This document shows positions 16,570-25,503 of a DNA stretch of 64,000 nucleotides, piece by piece. Below the pieces are notes generated by a model. The model was not told the origin of the DNA and made no database searches. It saw only the letters and a program-made list of their open reading frames with translations. This stretch comes from Jeotgalibacillus terrae (GTDB lineage Bacteria > Bacillota > Bacilli > Bacillales > Jeotgalibacillaceae), in assembly GCF_016908195.1 (NCBI RefSeq), contig NZ_JAFBDK010000009.1, positions 99,167 to 163,166 on the forward strand, in the 5' to 3' direction. The translations under genes and the position numbers were made by a program. Each line of letters starts with the position of its first letter. The first letter of the stretch is position 1.

Positions 16570-17274
16570 TTAATCAATCTTTTTTTCGCCGTGAACATTT
16601 AAAAATTTCTCGAGGATCGGCTGAAAACGGTTATGACTCTGTTCCACGTATCCCGGGTCCGCTCTCGGTCCTTCCATATCAACCGTTCTGTCCCGTTTAT
16701 CAATTTCCTGATCGTCATGGTCAATCAGGTTCTGGATCCCTTCAACCGTCATTTCAGGATGGAATTGAAAGCCAAGGATATGATCTGTATAAAAACCCTG
16801 TACTGGCGTTAATTCAGTACTGCCTACCGGTTTGGTGCCTTTTGGCAGATCATAAAGATTACTGTGCCAGTGAAACATTGGAATCGTCAGTTCCCCTATT
16901 TCAAAGTCTTCAAGGAAATCAGAATGCCAATGCAGTTCCGCCCATCCCATTTCATATTTTGGCAGTGAGGAGACTTCTGTGCCAAGAATGTGTGCAATCA
17001 GTTGCGAGCCGAGACATATTCCGATCACTTTTCGTTTCTCATTCATTGCTTTTTCAATGTAATCTGCCTCTTTTTGCATCCAGTCTGTTTCAGGAAGATC
17101 CAGCACACTCATAGGACCGCCTAACACAACCAGCACATCATCACCTGATAATGGTGGATAATCATCCGGTTTTTTCGCATCTATATAGTGCAGTTCACAG
17201 CCCCACGCTTTTGACCATTCTTCAAGGTACCCCGCATTGTCATACCATACATGCTGCAAACAAATAAACTTCAT
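16570..17274 (-). CDS. Class I glutamine amidotransferase, GMP-synthase-like
   Basis: A 234-residue stand-alone amidotransferase domain. The nucleophile elbow GICLGSQLIA (Cys near residue 87), the GGPMSVLD loop, and the His/Glu of the triad in FQFHPEMTVE are all present, so the enzyme should hydrolyse glutamine or a gamma-glutamyl compound. It has no synthetase domain; family members are often described as GMP synthase-like, but purine synthesis is not implied. It lies downstream of a DUF4003 gene with a 30-base gap and may be co-transcribed with it. Substrate unknown. Confidence 0.82.
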   Translation of the reverse strand: MKFICLQHVWYDNAGYLEEWSKAWGCELHYIDAKKPDDYPPLSGDDVLVVLGGPMSVLDLPETDWMQKEADYIEKAMNEKRKVIGICLGSQLIAHILGTEVSSLPKYEMGWAELHWHSDFLEDFEIGELTIPMFHWHSNLYDLPKGTKPVGSTELTPVQGFYTDHILGFQFHPEMTVEGIQNLIDHDDQEIDKRDRTVDMEGPRADPGYVEQSHNRFQPILEKFLNVHGEKKID

Positions 17275-17304
17275 CCTGCATTCCTCTTTCCTCTAACGCC
17301 ATCA

Positions 17305-18294
17305 TTAGTTATTTGAAGAACTCGCAGATGCAGCTGCGCCTGCTGATACTGCGGCAAGGACCGCTGCCTGCTGTGCCTGTAGAATTGATTCGATTGTAGA
17401 TGCAAGACCTACATCCAGCACATTGTTTTCCTCAACCTTCGTCTGGAGAACAAATCGGACTGCTGTCATAAAACAAATATCTTTATGCCACTTAAAGCTT
17501 TTTATACTGATCAGCTCATCATAGACCTGTTTAACTTCGCCAATCAGCGCCGATGGAGTCCCGGCAAGTGCCAAAACGCCAACGATCGGCAGATGATTAC
17601 CACGCAATTTTATTTTGCGGGTTTTTAAGTCATCGAGCCAGGTGACAGTATTCTGCACAAGCAGCTGTCTGTTATCCTGCCGGCCGTATGTAAGGATCTG
17701 GGACAGGAATTGACGGTTATTTCCCTTAGCAAGGACGATATGAAGCTGATCGTAATAGTAAGCCATATCATCAAGCAGTTCTTCCTCTTCACCTTCTTCT
17801 TCAGCAAGCAGAACGGATAAAGGATAATCTTCATGTGATGTTAAAAAGAAGTGCTGTTTTTTCATTCCGGCATACATGTTTTTTGCCCGTGCCACATGTC
17901 TATCCATTTCCTCATCTGTGTACTCTTCAAGTGATGCATACAATGCATAAGCTGCGATATAGGCATGTGGACTCCTTGAGTATCCCGCTTCAATCAGCTT
18001 TTCGTAGACGGTCATCATTTCTTCAAACGCTTGTTCAGGGTTATTGAATTTTGATATCAGCATGCCTGAGATCAGCAGACGGAGATCAGCTGACTGAATG
18101 TAGGCAAACTGACTCGATTCTTTTTTAATTGTGTCATTAAGCGCAATCAGCTTATTCATCTCAAGCGGAGTATCAGCTGTCACAAGCTGTCCGGCGAGCA
18201 TCATCAATGAGGTATTATTTATCCGCCAGCGATATTTCTTTCTCAGCTGTTCATAGATTGCTACATAACGTTCTATTTGAGCTGTTGTCTCCAT
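17305..18294 (-). CDS. DUF4003-type protein
   Basis: A 329-residue, largely helical soluble protein. It resembles the DUF4003 family of Bacillales: METTAQIERYVAIYEQLRKKYRW at the start, the AYIAAYALY repeat-like segment and an acidic stretch of Glu residues near the middle. The last 35 residues are rich in Ala and Ser (AAVLAAVSAGAAASASSSNN). There is no signal peptide or membrane helix. Function is unknown for the family. It follows the FusB-like gene by 18 bases and is probably in one operon with it. Confidence 0.7.
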   Translation of the reverse strand: METTAQIERYVAIYEQLRKKYRWRINNTSLMMLAGQLVTADTPLEMNKLIALNDTIKKESSQFAYIQSADLRLLISGMLISKFNNPEQAFEEMMTVYEKLIEAGYSRSPHAYIAAYALYASLEEYTDEEMDRHVARAKNMYAGMKKQHFFLTSHEDYPLSVLLAEEEGEEEELLDDMAYYYDQLHIVLAKGNNRQFLSQILTYGRQDNRQLLVQNTVTWLDDLKTRKIKLRGNHLPIVGVLALAGTPSALIGEVKQVYDELISIKSFKWHKDICFMTAVRFVLQTKVEENNVLDVGLASTIESILQAQQAAVLAAVSAGAAASASSSNN

Positions 18295-18312
18295 TTAAAT
18301 CACCCTTTTGCC

Positions 18313-18957
18313 TTATTTACGTTCAAACACTTGTCCGAGAAAGCGCTCAAGCTGCGCTGTATCCTGTATTGATTGATTACATTCTTTACTGTCATAACAT
18401 ATATACTGCCCGTAAGATTTTAATCCCTCTGATTCGCGCGGTCTGTTTTGAATGCTTGTCATTGCAACGTCACCATAACGGTTACAGATACTGCAGATGC
18501 CTTTTCTTGCAGAAATCACGTACCTGCCCTGGATTCCCTTTAGTTCTCCATCCTTTTCGTATACAAAATACTGTTTGCTTTGTCCAAGGTCTTTCCATCC
18601 CAGGTAAGTCAATGCACGAAAATCAATGTCAGCTAAATCCGGAATCAGTAACTTTTTAACCTTTGGAAAAAGTCCTCTCAGATCAGCTGGTGTTACTTCC
18701 GGAAACGACTTTCTGTAAGGCGTAAGATCCATTAAAAACTTCACCCGCTGCTCTTCCGTTTCAAGTGCAGATACGCCTGAGATCAGATTCCTCTGCTCCT
18801 CACTCAGCTCATCAAATACATCATGGACTTTTGCTTCTGCCGCTTCCTTCACGGCTGTTTTGACGCCTTCATCAGACGTTACTCCGGCCTGTCGCTGCAT
18901 CCCGTTAATCTGGGATTTGATTACATTAAATTGTTCGTTAGAGATAAATTGCTCCAT
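18313..18957 (-). CDS. FusB/FusC-family elongation factor G-binding protein
   Basis: A 214-residue protein with the two-part layout of FusB: an N-terminal helical bundle and a C-terminal treble-clef zinc finger. The four zinc ligands appear as GICSICNRYG (two Cys) and YICYDSKECN (two Cys). FusB-type proteins bind EF-G and help release it from the ribosome, which in staphylococci rescues translation from fusidic acid. Chromosomal copies in Bacillales are common, so resistance should not be assumed. ATG is preceded by an AAGGGG site. It starts the run FusB-like, DUF4003, amidotransferase. Confidence 0.82.
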   Translation of the reverse strand: MEQFISNEQFNVIKSQINGMQRQAGVTSDEGVKTAVKEAAEAKVHDVFDELSEEQRNLISGVSALETEEQRVKFLMDLTPYRKSFPEVTPADLRGLFPKVKKLLIPDLADIDFRALTYLGWKDLGQSKQYFVYEKDGELKGIQGRYVISARKGICSICNRYGDVAMTSIQNRPRESEGLKSYGQYICYDSKECNQSIQDTAQLERFLGQVFERK

Positions 18958-19151
18958 TGAAAAAGCCCCTTTACTTCATTTGAACTTGTCACTTTATATA
19001 CTGAATATCCTGCTGAATAGTTTCACAAATTAACAGCCTCTCTATGCATATACCCAGTTTTAATCCTTTTGACGCATAAGAAAGCAACTGGCGTATTCTT
19101 TCTATTATCTGTACACTTGTCTTAAAATGACTTGCAAAGGATTGATTGAAA

Positions 19152-20132
19152 ATGAGATTTGGCGTTACAGGTACGAACTGGATCACGGATACATTTATAG
19201 AAGCGGCACTTGCAGCAGATCATGCTGAAGTAACAGCTGTTTGTTCAAGAAAAGAAGAAACAGCGCGGACTTATGCAGAGAAGCACCAATTACCCTATAC
19301 GTATACTTCACTCGAGGACATGTGTGACAGTGGGGAGATCGATGCTGTGTATCTGGCTACACCCAACGCTGTGCATCATGAACAGGTATTAACCTGTCTG
19401 TCAAAAGGGATACCTGTCCTTTGTGAAAAGCCGCTTACCGCGACAAAAGCGCTGGCGGAAAAATGTATTGCTGCGTCGAATGAGCATCAGGTTTTACTGA
19501 TGGAAGCAATGAAATCAACCGCGATGCCGAATTTCCGCAGGGTGAAGGAACTGCTTTCTGAGATCGGGACAATCAGACAAGTACGTTTTCAGTACGGTCA
19601 GTATTCCTCCCGCTATGACAAATTCAAAGCTGGAGAAATTCTGAATGCATTTAAGCCTGATCTCGCAAACGGGTCATTAATGGATCTTGGCGTATACACG
19701 CTCTATCCGGTTATTTCACTCTTCGGAACCCCGGACCGCATCCAGTCAGACAGCACACTCCTTCATACCGGTGTAGATGGCCAGGGCGCAGTCTTGCTTT
19801 CTTATGAAGGAATGACGGTTACTGCCAGCTATTCTAAAATCGCAGACAGTTTCCTGCCAAGTGAAATCTCAGGAGAAAATGGGGCGATCCACATTGACCA
19901 CATCAGCTCACCGGGTAAAATTACGTTGATGAATAGAGAAGGCGCGACTGACCATTCGGTTTCACAGAATAAGCCGTCGATGGCTTATGAGATAGAGGAA
20001 TTCATTAAAACAGCCAAAGAAGGCAACATTGAGTCTTCTATTAATACACATGAGATTTCTCTGAAGACTGTTGAACTGATGGAGCAGATCAGAAAACAGC
20101 AGGGGATTGTGTATCCGATTGATTCACTATAG
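19152..20132 (+). CDS. Gfo/Idh/MocA-family oxidoreductase
   Basis: A 326-residue NAD(P)-dependent dehydrogenase. The N-terminal Rossmann fold begins RFGVTGTNWITDTF, less strict than GxGxxG, and the family motif CEKPLTATKALAEKC holds the conserved EKP lysine. The C-terminal half is the GFO_IDH_MocA-C domain, where MDLGVYTLYPV is a typical segment. The substrate is likely a sugar, inositol or related compound but cannot be told. ATG at 19152 has AAAGGA ten bases upstream; a TTG two codons earlier is possible. A strong terminator follows directly. It is a single gene. Confidence 0.87.
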   Translation: MRFGVTGTNWITDTFIEAALAADHAEVTAVCSRKEETARTYAEKHQLPYTYTSLEDMCDSGEIDAVYLATPNAVHHEQVLTCLSKGIPVLCEKPLTATKALAEKCIAASNEHQVLLMEAMKSTAMPNFRRVKELLSEIGTIRQVRFQYGQYSSRYDKFKAGEILNAFKPDLANGSLMDLGVYTLYPVISLFGTPDRIQSDSTLLHTGVDGQGAVLLSYEGMTVTASYSKIADSFLPSEISGENGAIHIDHISSPGKITLMNREGATDHSVSQNKPSMAYEIEEFIKTAKEGNIESSINTHEISLKTVELMEQIRKQQGIVYPIDSL

Positions 20133-20142
20133 TTGTATGCGA

Positions 20143-20171
20143 AGCCGGAGCTTGGGAGCTCCGGCTTTTTT
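20143..20171 (+). terminator. Rho-independent terminator
   Basis: AGCCGGAGCT and AGCTCCGGCT form a perfect 10-bp stem with a TGGG loop and a T6 tail. The spacer that follows (20172-20436) holds no gene; a TTGTGT / TATGTT pair with 17-base spacing near 20380-20410 may be the promoter of the next operon. Confidence 0.92.
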
Positions 20172-20436
20172 GGATTGTTGAAGGGGTGGGGTCTGGCTGG
20201 GGCTTAGCGGCAGGCCAACTTCCCCATCAAGTTTGATCACAATTCCTTCAGCGTACACCACAACTCAACCAATCACCGTCGCCTCGACAATCATATATTT
20301 CTCCTGTTACACTTTCATGACACATACCCCCCGTATGTAAGCGTTATCCCGAATGTTTCCTGCAGATTTAACCCTTGTGTCATATTTGTTAAAATGCTAT
20401 GTTTTTAAAGGATTAATTTTAAGGAGGATTTTTAAA

Positions 20437-21282
20437 GTGACTATAAAGAAGTTTAATATTCGTGCGGTTTCTGCAGGACTTTTAGCTGCTGCAGTTCTGG
20501 CCGGCTGCGGCTCTGATGATTCATCTTCAGAAGAAACAACGGCCTGGGAAGATATACAGGAAGAAGGCGTGCTGAAGGTAGCTACGTCAGGAACACTTTA
20601 TCCGACGTCTTTTCACGAGTCGGAAACGGATGAGCTGACAGGTTTTGAGGTTGAGGTTGTAAAAGAACTTGCAAACCGTCTCGATCTTGAAGTGGAGTGG
20701 GAAGAAATCGGTTTTGACGGCATGCTGACAGCTGTTAATACAGGTCAGGTTGACCTTGCGTCAAATGATATTGAAATCACTGAAGAGAGAGAAGAAGATT
20801 TCGCTTTCTCTACACCAATCAAATACTCGTATGGTACTGCGATCGTACGTGAAGATGACCTTTCGGGAATTGAAACGTTTGAAGACCTTGAAGGCAAGCG
20901 TGCTGCCGGTGCAGCCACTTCTGTCTATATGGACCTTGCACGTGAATATGGTGCTGAAGAAGTCATCTATGATAATGCGACGAACGAACAATATCTGCGT
21001 GATGTATCTGTAGGTAATACAGACGTTATCCTTAATGATTACTACTTGCAGACATTGGCACTTGAAGCATTTCCTGACCTTGGCATTGTAATTCATCCGG
21101 ACCTGCAGTACAGCCCGTCAGAGGTTGGTCTTGTGATGAATAAGGATAATGAAGAACTTGTTGAGCAGGTGAATACGACACTTGAAGAGATGCTTGAAGA
21201 CGGTACAATTGCTGAAATTTCAGGTGAGTTCTTTGCAGGTCAGGATGTAACACAAAAGCCTGATATTGATTTTGAACAATAA
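20437..21282 (+). CDS. Amino acid ABC transporter substrate-binding lipoprotein
   Basis: A 281-residue family 3 solute-binding protein (polar amino acids, glutamine or cystine type). The start is GTG at 20437, nine bases after AAGGAGG; the frame is open earlier but only this start gives the lipoprotein signal, with the lipobox LAGC followed by a Ser/Asp/Glu linker. The mature domain has GTLYPTSFHES, LTGFEVEVVKELANRLDL and DLASNDIEITEEREEDFAFS, the classic ligand-binding motifs. It pairs with the permease gene 25 bases downstream. Ligand unknown; cystine or cysteine is a guess from resemblance to TcyA-type proteins. Confidence 0.87.
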   Translation: MTIKKFNIRAVSAGLLAAAVLAGCGSDDSSSEETTAWEDIQEEGVLKVATSGTLYPTSFHESETDELTGFEVEVVKELANRLDLEVEWEEIGFDGMLTAVNTGQVDLASNDIEITEEREEDFAFSTPIKYSYGTAIVREDDLSGIETFEDLEGKRAAGAATSVYMDLAREYGAEEVIYDNATNEQYLRDVSVGNTDVILNDYYLQTLALEAFPDLGIVIHPDLQYSPSEVGLVMNKDNEELVEQVNTTLEEMLEDGTIAEISGEFFAGQDVTQKPDIDFEQ

Positions 21283-21307
21283 GTCTTAACTGAAAGGAGC
21301 GGCCGCT

Positions 21308-21985
21308 ATGGATGGAATCCGCTGGGATTTATTATTTGACCCTGAACTTGCCTGGGAATCACTTCCCTATGTGATGTCAGGGATTGGCTACACCCTGCTG
21401 ATCTCAATTGTCAGCATGGCGGCCGGTCTTGTTCTTGGCTTTTTTATCGCACTTGCCAGAACATCTAAATTCAATATTTTACAATGGCCTGCCCGTACAT
21501 ATATTTCTTTTATGCGTGGAGTGCCAATTCTCGTTATATTGTTTCTTTTATACTTCGGAATGCCTGTAATTGGAGTTCAGATACCAGCCATCTATGCAGC
21601 TTTGATTGCATTCAGTGTGAATAGTGCAGCTTATATAGCCGAGATTATCAGATCATCTTTGTCTGCAGTAGATAAAGGTCAATGGGAATCTTCCAAAGCA
21701 CTTGGACTTACCTATTGGCAGACAATGTATGGCATTATTCTTCCTCAGTCTATCAGAACAGCAACGCCGCCACTGGCGAATGTTTATCTTGATATTATTA
21801 AAGCAACGTCCCTTGCTGCGATCATCACCGTACCTGAAATCTTTCAGCGTGCACGGATTGTCGGTGGACGGGAATTTGATTTTATGACGATGTATATCGT
21901 GGTTGCACTGATCTACTGGGGAATCTGTTCACTGATGACAGTTTTCCAGAACTATCTGGAAAAAAGATATGAGGAATATTTATAG
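21308..21985 (+). CDS. Amino acid ABC transporter permease
   Basis: A 225-residue HisM/GlnP-type permease with about five membrane helices. The EAA-type loop that contacts the ATPase is seen in KALGLTYWQTMYGIILPQ. RGVPILVILFLLYFG and FSVNSAAYIAEIIRSSL are family signatures. A bidirectional terminator follows directly and the next gene is convergent, so the usual third gene, the ATPase, is missing from this operon. The ATPase must be encoded elsewhere, or another system's ATPase is shared. Confidence 0.87.
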   Translation: MDGIRWDLLFDPELAWESLPYVMSGIGYTLLISIVSMAAGLVLGFFIALARTSKFNILQWPARTYISFMRGVPILVILFLLYFGMPVIGVQIPAIYAALIAFSVNSAAYIAEIIRSSLSAVDKGQWESSKALGLTYWQTMYGIILPQSIRTATPPLANVYLDIIKATSLAAIITVPEIFQRARIVGGREFDFMTMYIVVALIYWGICSLMTVFQNYLEKRYEEYL

Positions 21986-21987
21986 TA

Positions 21988-22025
21988 AAATGCCCGCCGG
22001 ATGATGATCCGGCGGGCATTTTTTT
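21988..22025. terminator. Bidirectional rho-independent terminator
   Basis: ATGCCCGCCGGAT and ATCCGGCGGGCAT form a 13-bp perfect stem flanked by A and T runs. It separates the amino acid permease gene from the convergent cation antiporter gene. Confidence 0.93.
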
Positions 22026-23025
22026 AAGATCCAGTGAAAATCAGATAGGATACAACAAAATATCCGACGACTATTAACAATGAAGGAAGGATATACGTAA
22101 ATGTTGAACTTGCTTTCTTTTTAACCACAGAGAACATGACGATAATAGATAGAACAGTCACACCGATCGCAGTGAAAATGTGCGAATCTGAAACGGCTGA
22201 AAGAATGGATCCACCACGGTAGAAAACATCAGAACCTGCAATGATCAGCATGTTAAAGATGTTACTTCCAAGAATCGATCCTAGCGCAAGATTCACATTC
22301 TTCAATCTGAGTGCCACAAACACTGCTACTGCTTCAGGCAGAGAAGTCGTTGCAGCAATCAGAAAACTGCCGACAAAACTTGATCCAAGTCCTGTTACAA
22401 CAGCGATTTCATCACCCATAATAGAAAGTACTGTACCTGCTCCCATAATGACAATCGCAGCGATAATAAAGCCGACGACCGCATGCTTCACACTCATTGA
22501 AAAACTTGCAGCCACTTCTTTATCTTCTTCCGGTGCGATTGTCTGCTCCACGCCTCCAGAATTTTCAGGGAGCTTGCTGATAATGATCATTCCAATGATA
22601 TAAGCAGCTGCAATAATAAAGGCATCCAGGCCTATCCCCAGGAATGTTGTATCAATTCTCAGATAAAGTGCCACCAATGTTAACACTGTCAGCAGAAGAC
22701 CAAGCCCTGCTGTATGCAGATGACTGTTACTCGCATCTAAAAAGAGTCTTTTCTTTCTGAAAAACAGGTCAAACCCAGCAATAATAAACAAATTAAATAG
22801 GTTTGAACCAAGCATATTCCCAATTGCAATATCCGGGTTGTCAATCACAACAGCTGATAAGCTCGTTGTCACTTCCGGTAAAGATGTGGCCCCAGCCAAC
22901 AGCAGTGTACCGACAAGCATACCGCCCATCGCTGTCTTTGTGCTGATCACATCTGCATAAGTCGATAACTTAATGGCTGCATAGACCGTTACAACTGCAG
23001 CTAATAAAAACCATACAAATACCAA
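22024..23025 (-). CDS. Ca2+/cation antiporter (CaCA family), YrbG-like
   Basis: A 333-residue membrane protein with about ten helices in two homologous halves. Each half has the alpha-repeat: GATSLPEVTTSLSAV with GNMLGSNLFNL in the first, TTSLPEAVAVFVALR with LGSILGSNIFNM in the second. The conserved glutamates in SLPE are the ion ligands. Such proteins exchange Ca2+ or related divalent ions for Na+ or H+. A yybP-ykoY riboswitch stands directly upstream, which points to control by manganese and suggests that Mn2+ is an export substrate here. The ion preference itself is inferred. Confidence 0.87.
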   Translation of the reverse strand: MVFVWFLLAAVVTVYAAIKLSTYADVISTKTAMGGMLVGTLLLAGATSLPEVTTSLSAVVIDNPDIAIGNMLGSNLFNLFIIAGFDLFFRKKRLFLDASNSHLHTAGLGLLLTVLTLVALYLRIDTTFLGIGLDAFIIAAAYIIGMIIISKLPENSGGVEQTIAPEEDKEVAASFSMSVKHAVVGFIIAAIVIMGAGTVLSIMGDEIAVVTGLGSSFVGSFLIAATTSLPEAVAVFVALRLKNVNLALGSILGSNIFNMLIIAGSDVFYRGGSILSAVSDSHIFTAIGVTVLSIIVMFSVVKKKASSTFTYILPSLLIVVGYFVVSYLIFTGS

Positions 23026-23053
23026 TCCGATTCCTCCTCAAATCCTGTTAACG

Positions 23054-23210
23054 AAAAAAGACCCTTTTATGAGCGCTCACCAAATTGAGGACTCATAAAA
23101 AGGTCTTGCGTACTCTGCCGGTGCAGAGCTCAATGAACCGAGCAGAAAGTCTGCCGTAATGACGATTCATTAACCCGTGAAGGTCGCTACTCCCCTTTTT
23201 AGGGACTTAT
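23054..23210 (-). promoter_or_regulatory. yybP-ykoY (Mn2+) riboswitch with terminator
   Basis: On the minus strand the leader begins AAAAAGGGGAGTAGCGACC, the hallmark of this class, has internal hairpins, and ends GCAAGACC. The 3' half (23106-23054) can fold as a long terminator, AAGACCTTTTTATGAG pairing with CTCATAAAAGGGTCTT before a T6 tract. The class is known to bind Mn2+ and turn on downstream genes. It is followed after about 30 bases by the antiporter start. Confidence 0.85.
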
Positions 23211-23244
23211 TCGTTTCTACTAATATACCATAACAAAACGATTT

Positions 23245-23910
23245 TTAAACACGATTATCTATTAATCTCCGCTCCTCAATCAATTTTTTTAATTTGATCA
23301 GGTCTTCTTTCAATTTCTCTTCCAGGCTTCTATTATAAAAAATAGCGGCCGGATGAAAAGTCGGGAAGATTTCGTACGTTTCTTCAGTCCAGCTGAAAGT
23401 GCCCGCATCCGGACTTTCAATGTATTGTACCGGTTGTTTTAACAACTGTCCGTGGACCTGCGTGACTTTTTTATCTTTACCCGCCAGACGTTGCAGACCG
23501 ATATTACCGAGAGTCACAATCAATGGTGCTCTCACATTTTTCACTTCATAATCAAGAATTGGCGCATGCGCTTTAATCTCACCGGCAGTAGGCGCACGAT
23601 TATATTTCCGTTTAATCATTTCACCTGTGCTGCGGTCTTTTTTCTCCCCCCATTTATAAGGACGGCTTCTGACAGCACTTGTGATATAGACATCATCTCT
23701 TGTCAGGCCGAGAAATTCCAATGACTGCATCAGTTCCTTGCCGGCTCTCCCGCTGAATGGGATGCCATTATGTATTTCGGTTTCACCGGGTGCTTCCCCC
23801 ACAAGCATGATGACAGGATTTTCAGGTCCTTCACCATAGACAAAGCCTTCTACCGGATAATCTTTTATTCTTTCTTTCCCCTGTTTTGCCAGGGATTCAG
23901 GAATTCTCAT
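23245..23910 (-). CDS. Uracil-DNA glycosylase, family 4-like, without cysteines
   Basis: A 221-residue protein with the active-site motifs of the family 4/5 uracil-DNA glycosylases: GEAPGETE (motif 1), GIPFSGRAGKEL and FHPAAIFYN (motif 2 region). It would remove uracil from DNA. Family 4 enzymes usually have four cysteines for a 4Fe-4S cluster; this protein has no cysteine at all, and the N-terminal region where the first pair would sit reads VEGFVYGEGP. The ATG at 23910 has GGAGG with good spacing, better than the ATG five codons earlier. Single gene. Confidence 0.82.
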   Translation of the reverse strand: MRIPESLAKQGKERIKDYPVEGFVYGEGPENPVIMLVGEAPGETEIHNGIPFSGRAGKELMQSLEFLGLTRDDVYITSAVRSRPYKWGEKKDRSTGEMIKRKYNRAPTAGEIKAHAPILDYEVKNVRAPLIVTLGNIGLQRLAGKDKKVTQVHGQLLKQPVQYIESPDAGTFSWTEETYEIFPTFHPAAIFYNRSLEEKLKEDLIKLKKLIEERRLIDNRV

Positions 23911-24015
23911 TAAAAGCACCTCCATGGTTTTTCATTCCCTGGAATGTCCTGATTTAAAACAGGGTTATAAACAACAGAAGCAGAACTCCATTTGAAGTCC
24001 TGCTTCCTTCTGTAT

Positions 24016-24951
24016 TTATGCCTCTTCGTTGAATGTTTCTGTTAAAACTGGTACGATCTGCTTTTTACGGGATACAACACCTTCAAGCAGGGCAGTCTGA
24101 TTCGTAAACGGTACTTTAAATGCTTTTTCAGCCAGTGATACGTGTGAACCTTTTACGATCATTGTAGAGTTGCTGTTTAAAATATCTGTTACAACGACTG
24201 CGAATAACGATAGTTTTTCTTCTACAATTACAGCTTCAGCCGCCACTTCAATCTCATCCTGCAGATTCAGGACGTCCAGTGGATCTACTGCATTAATCTG
24301 CGCAATTTTCACCTGGTGCCCACCCATTTCAAATACTTTTGCATCAAGTGAAATCAGCTCTGCTGCTGTTTTACCGCTCAGGTCTGCGCCTGCTTTTAAC
24401 ATTTCAAGTCCATACTCTTCCGTGTTAACTCCGGCAATCGCCTCAAGTTCTTTTGCCGCTTTCACGTCTTCTTCTGTGCAGGTTGGCGATTTGAATAGCA
24501 GAGAATCTGAGATAATCGCAGACAGCATTAAGCCTGCAATGTTTTGTGGAATCTCTACGTTATGTTCTTTATAAAGCTTTAACAGAATTGTTGCTGTACA
24601 GCCAACCGGTTCTGCGCGGAAGTATACAGGGTCACTTGTTTCGAAGTTTGCGATTCTGTGATGGTCAATGACTTCAATGACTTTTACTTCATCAAGATCA
24701 TCTACACTCTGCTGGCGCTCGTTATGATCGACAAGAATGACACGATCTGTTTCACCCGCTGCTTTTTCGATCAGTCGCGGCGTTTCTGCATTGAATTGCT
24801 CAAGTGCATAAGCTGTTTCGCCATTGATCTCTCCAAGCCGTACAGCTTCTGTTTCCATACCGATTTCATTTTTTAAATATGAATAGGCAATTGCCGATAT
24901 AATTGTATCTGTATCAGGACTTTTGTGTCCAAAAACCAATGCTTTCGTCAT
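24016..24951 (-). CDS. ppaC: Manganese-dependent inorganic pyrophosphatase
   Basis: A 311-residue family II pyrophosphatase, hydrolysing PPi to two phosphates in the cytosol. The DHH-domain metal ligands are seen as [13 protein letters not shown] and DHHRIAN, and the C-terminal DHHA2 domain ends with SRKKQIVP, which holds the substrate-binding Arg/Lys. Length and all catalytic residues match the family. Single gene with its own AAAGGAG site. It lies close to the manganese-responsive antiporter, though not in the same operon. Confidence 0.94.
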   Translation of the reverse strand: MTKALVFGHKSPDTDTIISAIAYSYLKNEIGMETEAVRLGEINGETAYALEQFNAETPRLIEKAAGETDRVILVDHNERQQSVDDLDEVKVIEVIDHHRIANFETSDPVYFRAEPVGCTATILLKLYKEHNVEIPQNIAGLMLSAIISDSLLFKSPTCTEEDVKAAKELEAIAGVNTEEYGLEMLKAGADLSGKTAAELISLDAKVFEMGGHQVKIAQINAVDPLDVLNLQDEIEVAAEAVIVEEKLSLFAVVVTDILNSNSTMIVKGSHVSLAEKAFKVPFTNQTALLEGVVSRKKQIVPVLTETFNEEA

Positions 24952-25063
24952 GATATAACTCCTTTATACGGATGATTTTAAATACCTCTTTCATTCTACC
25001 AATTTTAGCGCGAGGATTGAAGTGTTATTGCTGATCAGTAAATATTTTTCATCCCACGCAAAA

Positions 25064-25093
25064 AAGAGCGCTGCAGCGCCCTTTCTTTCGAGT
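25064..25093 (-). terminator. Rho-independent terminator
   Basis: GGGCGCTGCAGCGCTC folds on itself and is followed by TTTTTTG on the minus strand, ending the small gene upstream (25123-25503). Confidence 0.8.
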
Positions 25094-25122
25094 TACTAAA
25101 TGCAACAGCAAAAAAATAGCTG

Positions 25123-25503
25123 TTATTTCTTTCTTAGCAGCTCCAGCGTTTTTTCAATATTATTCAGCAGTTCCTGATCAGGGACTCTCTTTTTTTCTTC
25201 CCTTTTTACAGGACGGTCCATGATACTGAATGGCTTCTTTGTATAAGTCGTTGCGCTGAGATTATCAATCTTTTCTAAAATGGCTACGTGACTGATTCTC
25301 ACGTATTTTCCTTCTTCATCGTAAAGTTCTTCATTCACACTGATTTGTGTTTTCACTTTTTCTCCTTCAACCAGCCCTTTATCAACAGCGGTTGTCCAGA
25401 TAAAGCGATTTTCAGCAGAGTCAGTGAAATGTATAACATTCGATAAATGTGACTTAACCCGGGGTTTAACGTGCACTACTTTAAGGTCAATCGTAATCCT
25501 CAT
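25123..25503 (-). CDS. Conserved-looking protein of unknown function
   Basis: About 126 residues, starting MRITIDLKVVHVKPRVKSHL. The first two thirds look like a small beta-rich domain (ENRFIWTTAVDKGLVEGEKVKTQISVN), and the last 40 residues are basic and helical (RPVKREEKKRVPDQELLNNIEKTLELLRKK). No cysteine cluster, signal or membrane segment. I do not recognise a family. The start is uncertain: an ATG eight codons earlier (25527) has no clear ribosome site, while this one follows GAGGG at a rather long distance. A good terminator follows the gene. Confidence 0.55.
   Translation of the reverse strand: MRITIDLKVVHVKPRVKSHLSNVIHFTDSAENRFIWTTAVDKGLVEGEKVKTQISVNEELYDEEGKYVRISHVAILEKIDNLSATTYTKKPFSIMDRPVKREEKKRVPDQELLNNIEKTLELLRKK

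Noticed and set aside
16389..17114. Long plus-strand frame opposite the glutamine amidotransferase
   Set aside because: It is antisense to a well-supported enzyme gene, has no ribosome site and resembles no protein.
20172..20340. Possible further 21-bp array (CAATTC at 20240, CAACTC at 20261)
   Set aside because: Only two units match at 21 bp; the next positions do not, so it is not distinguishable from chance.
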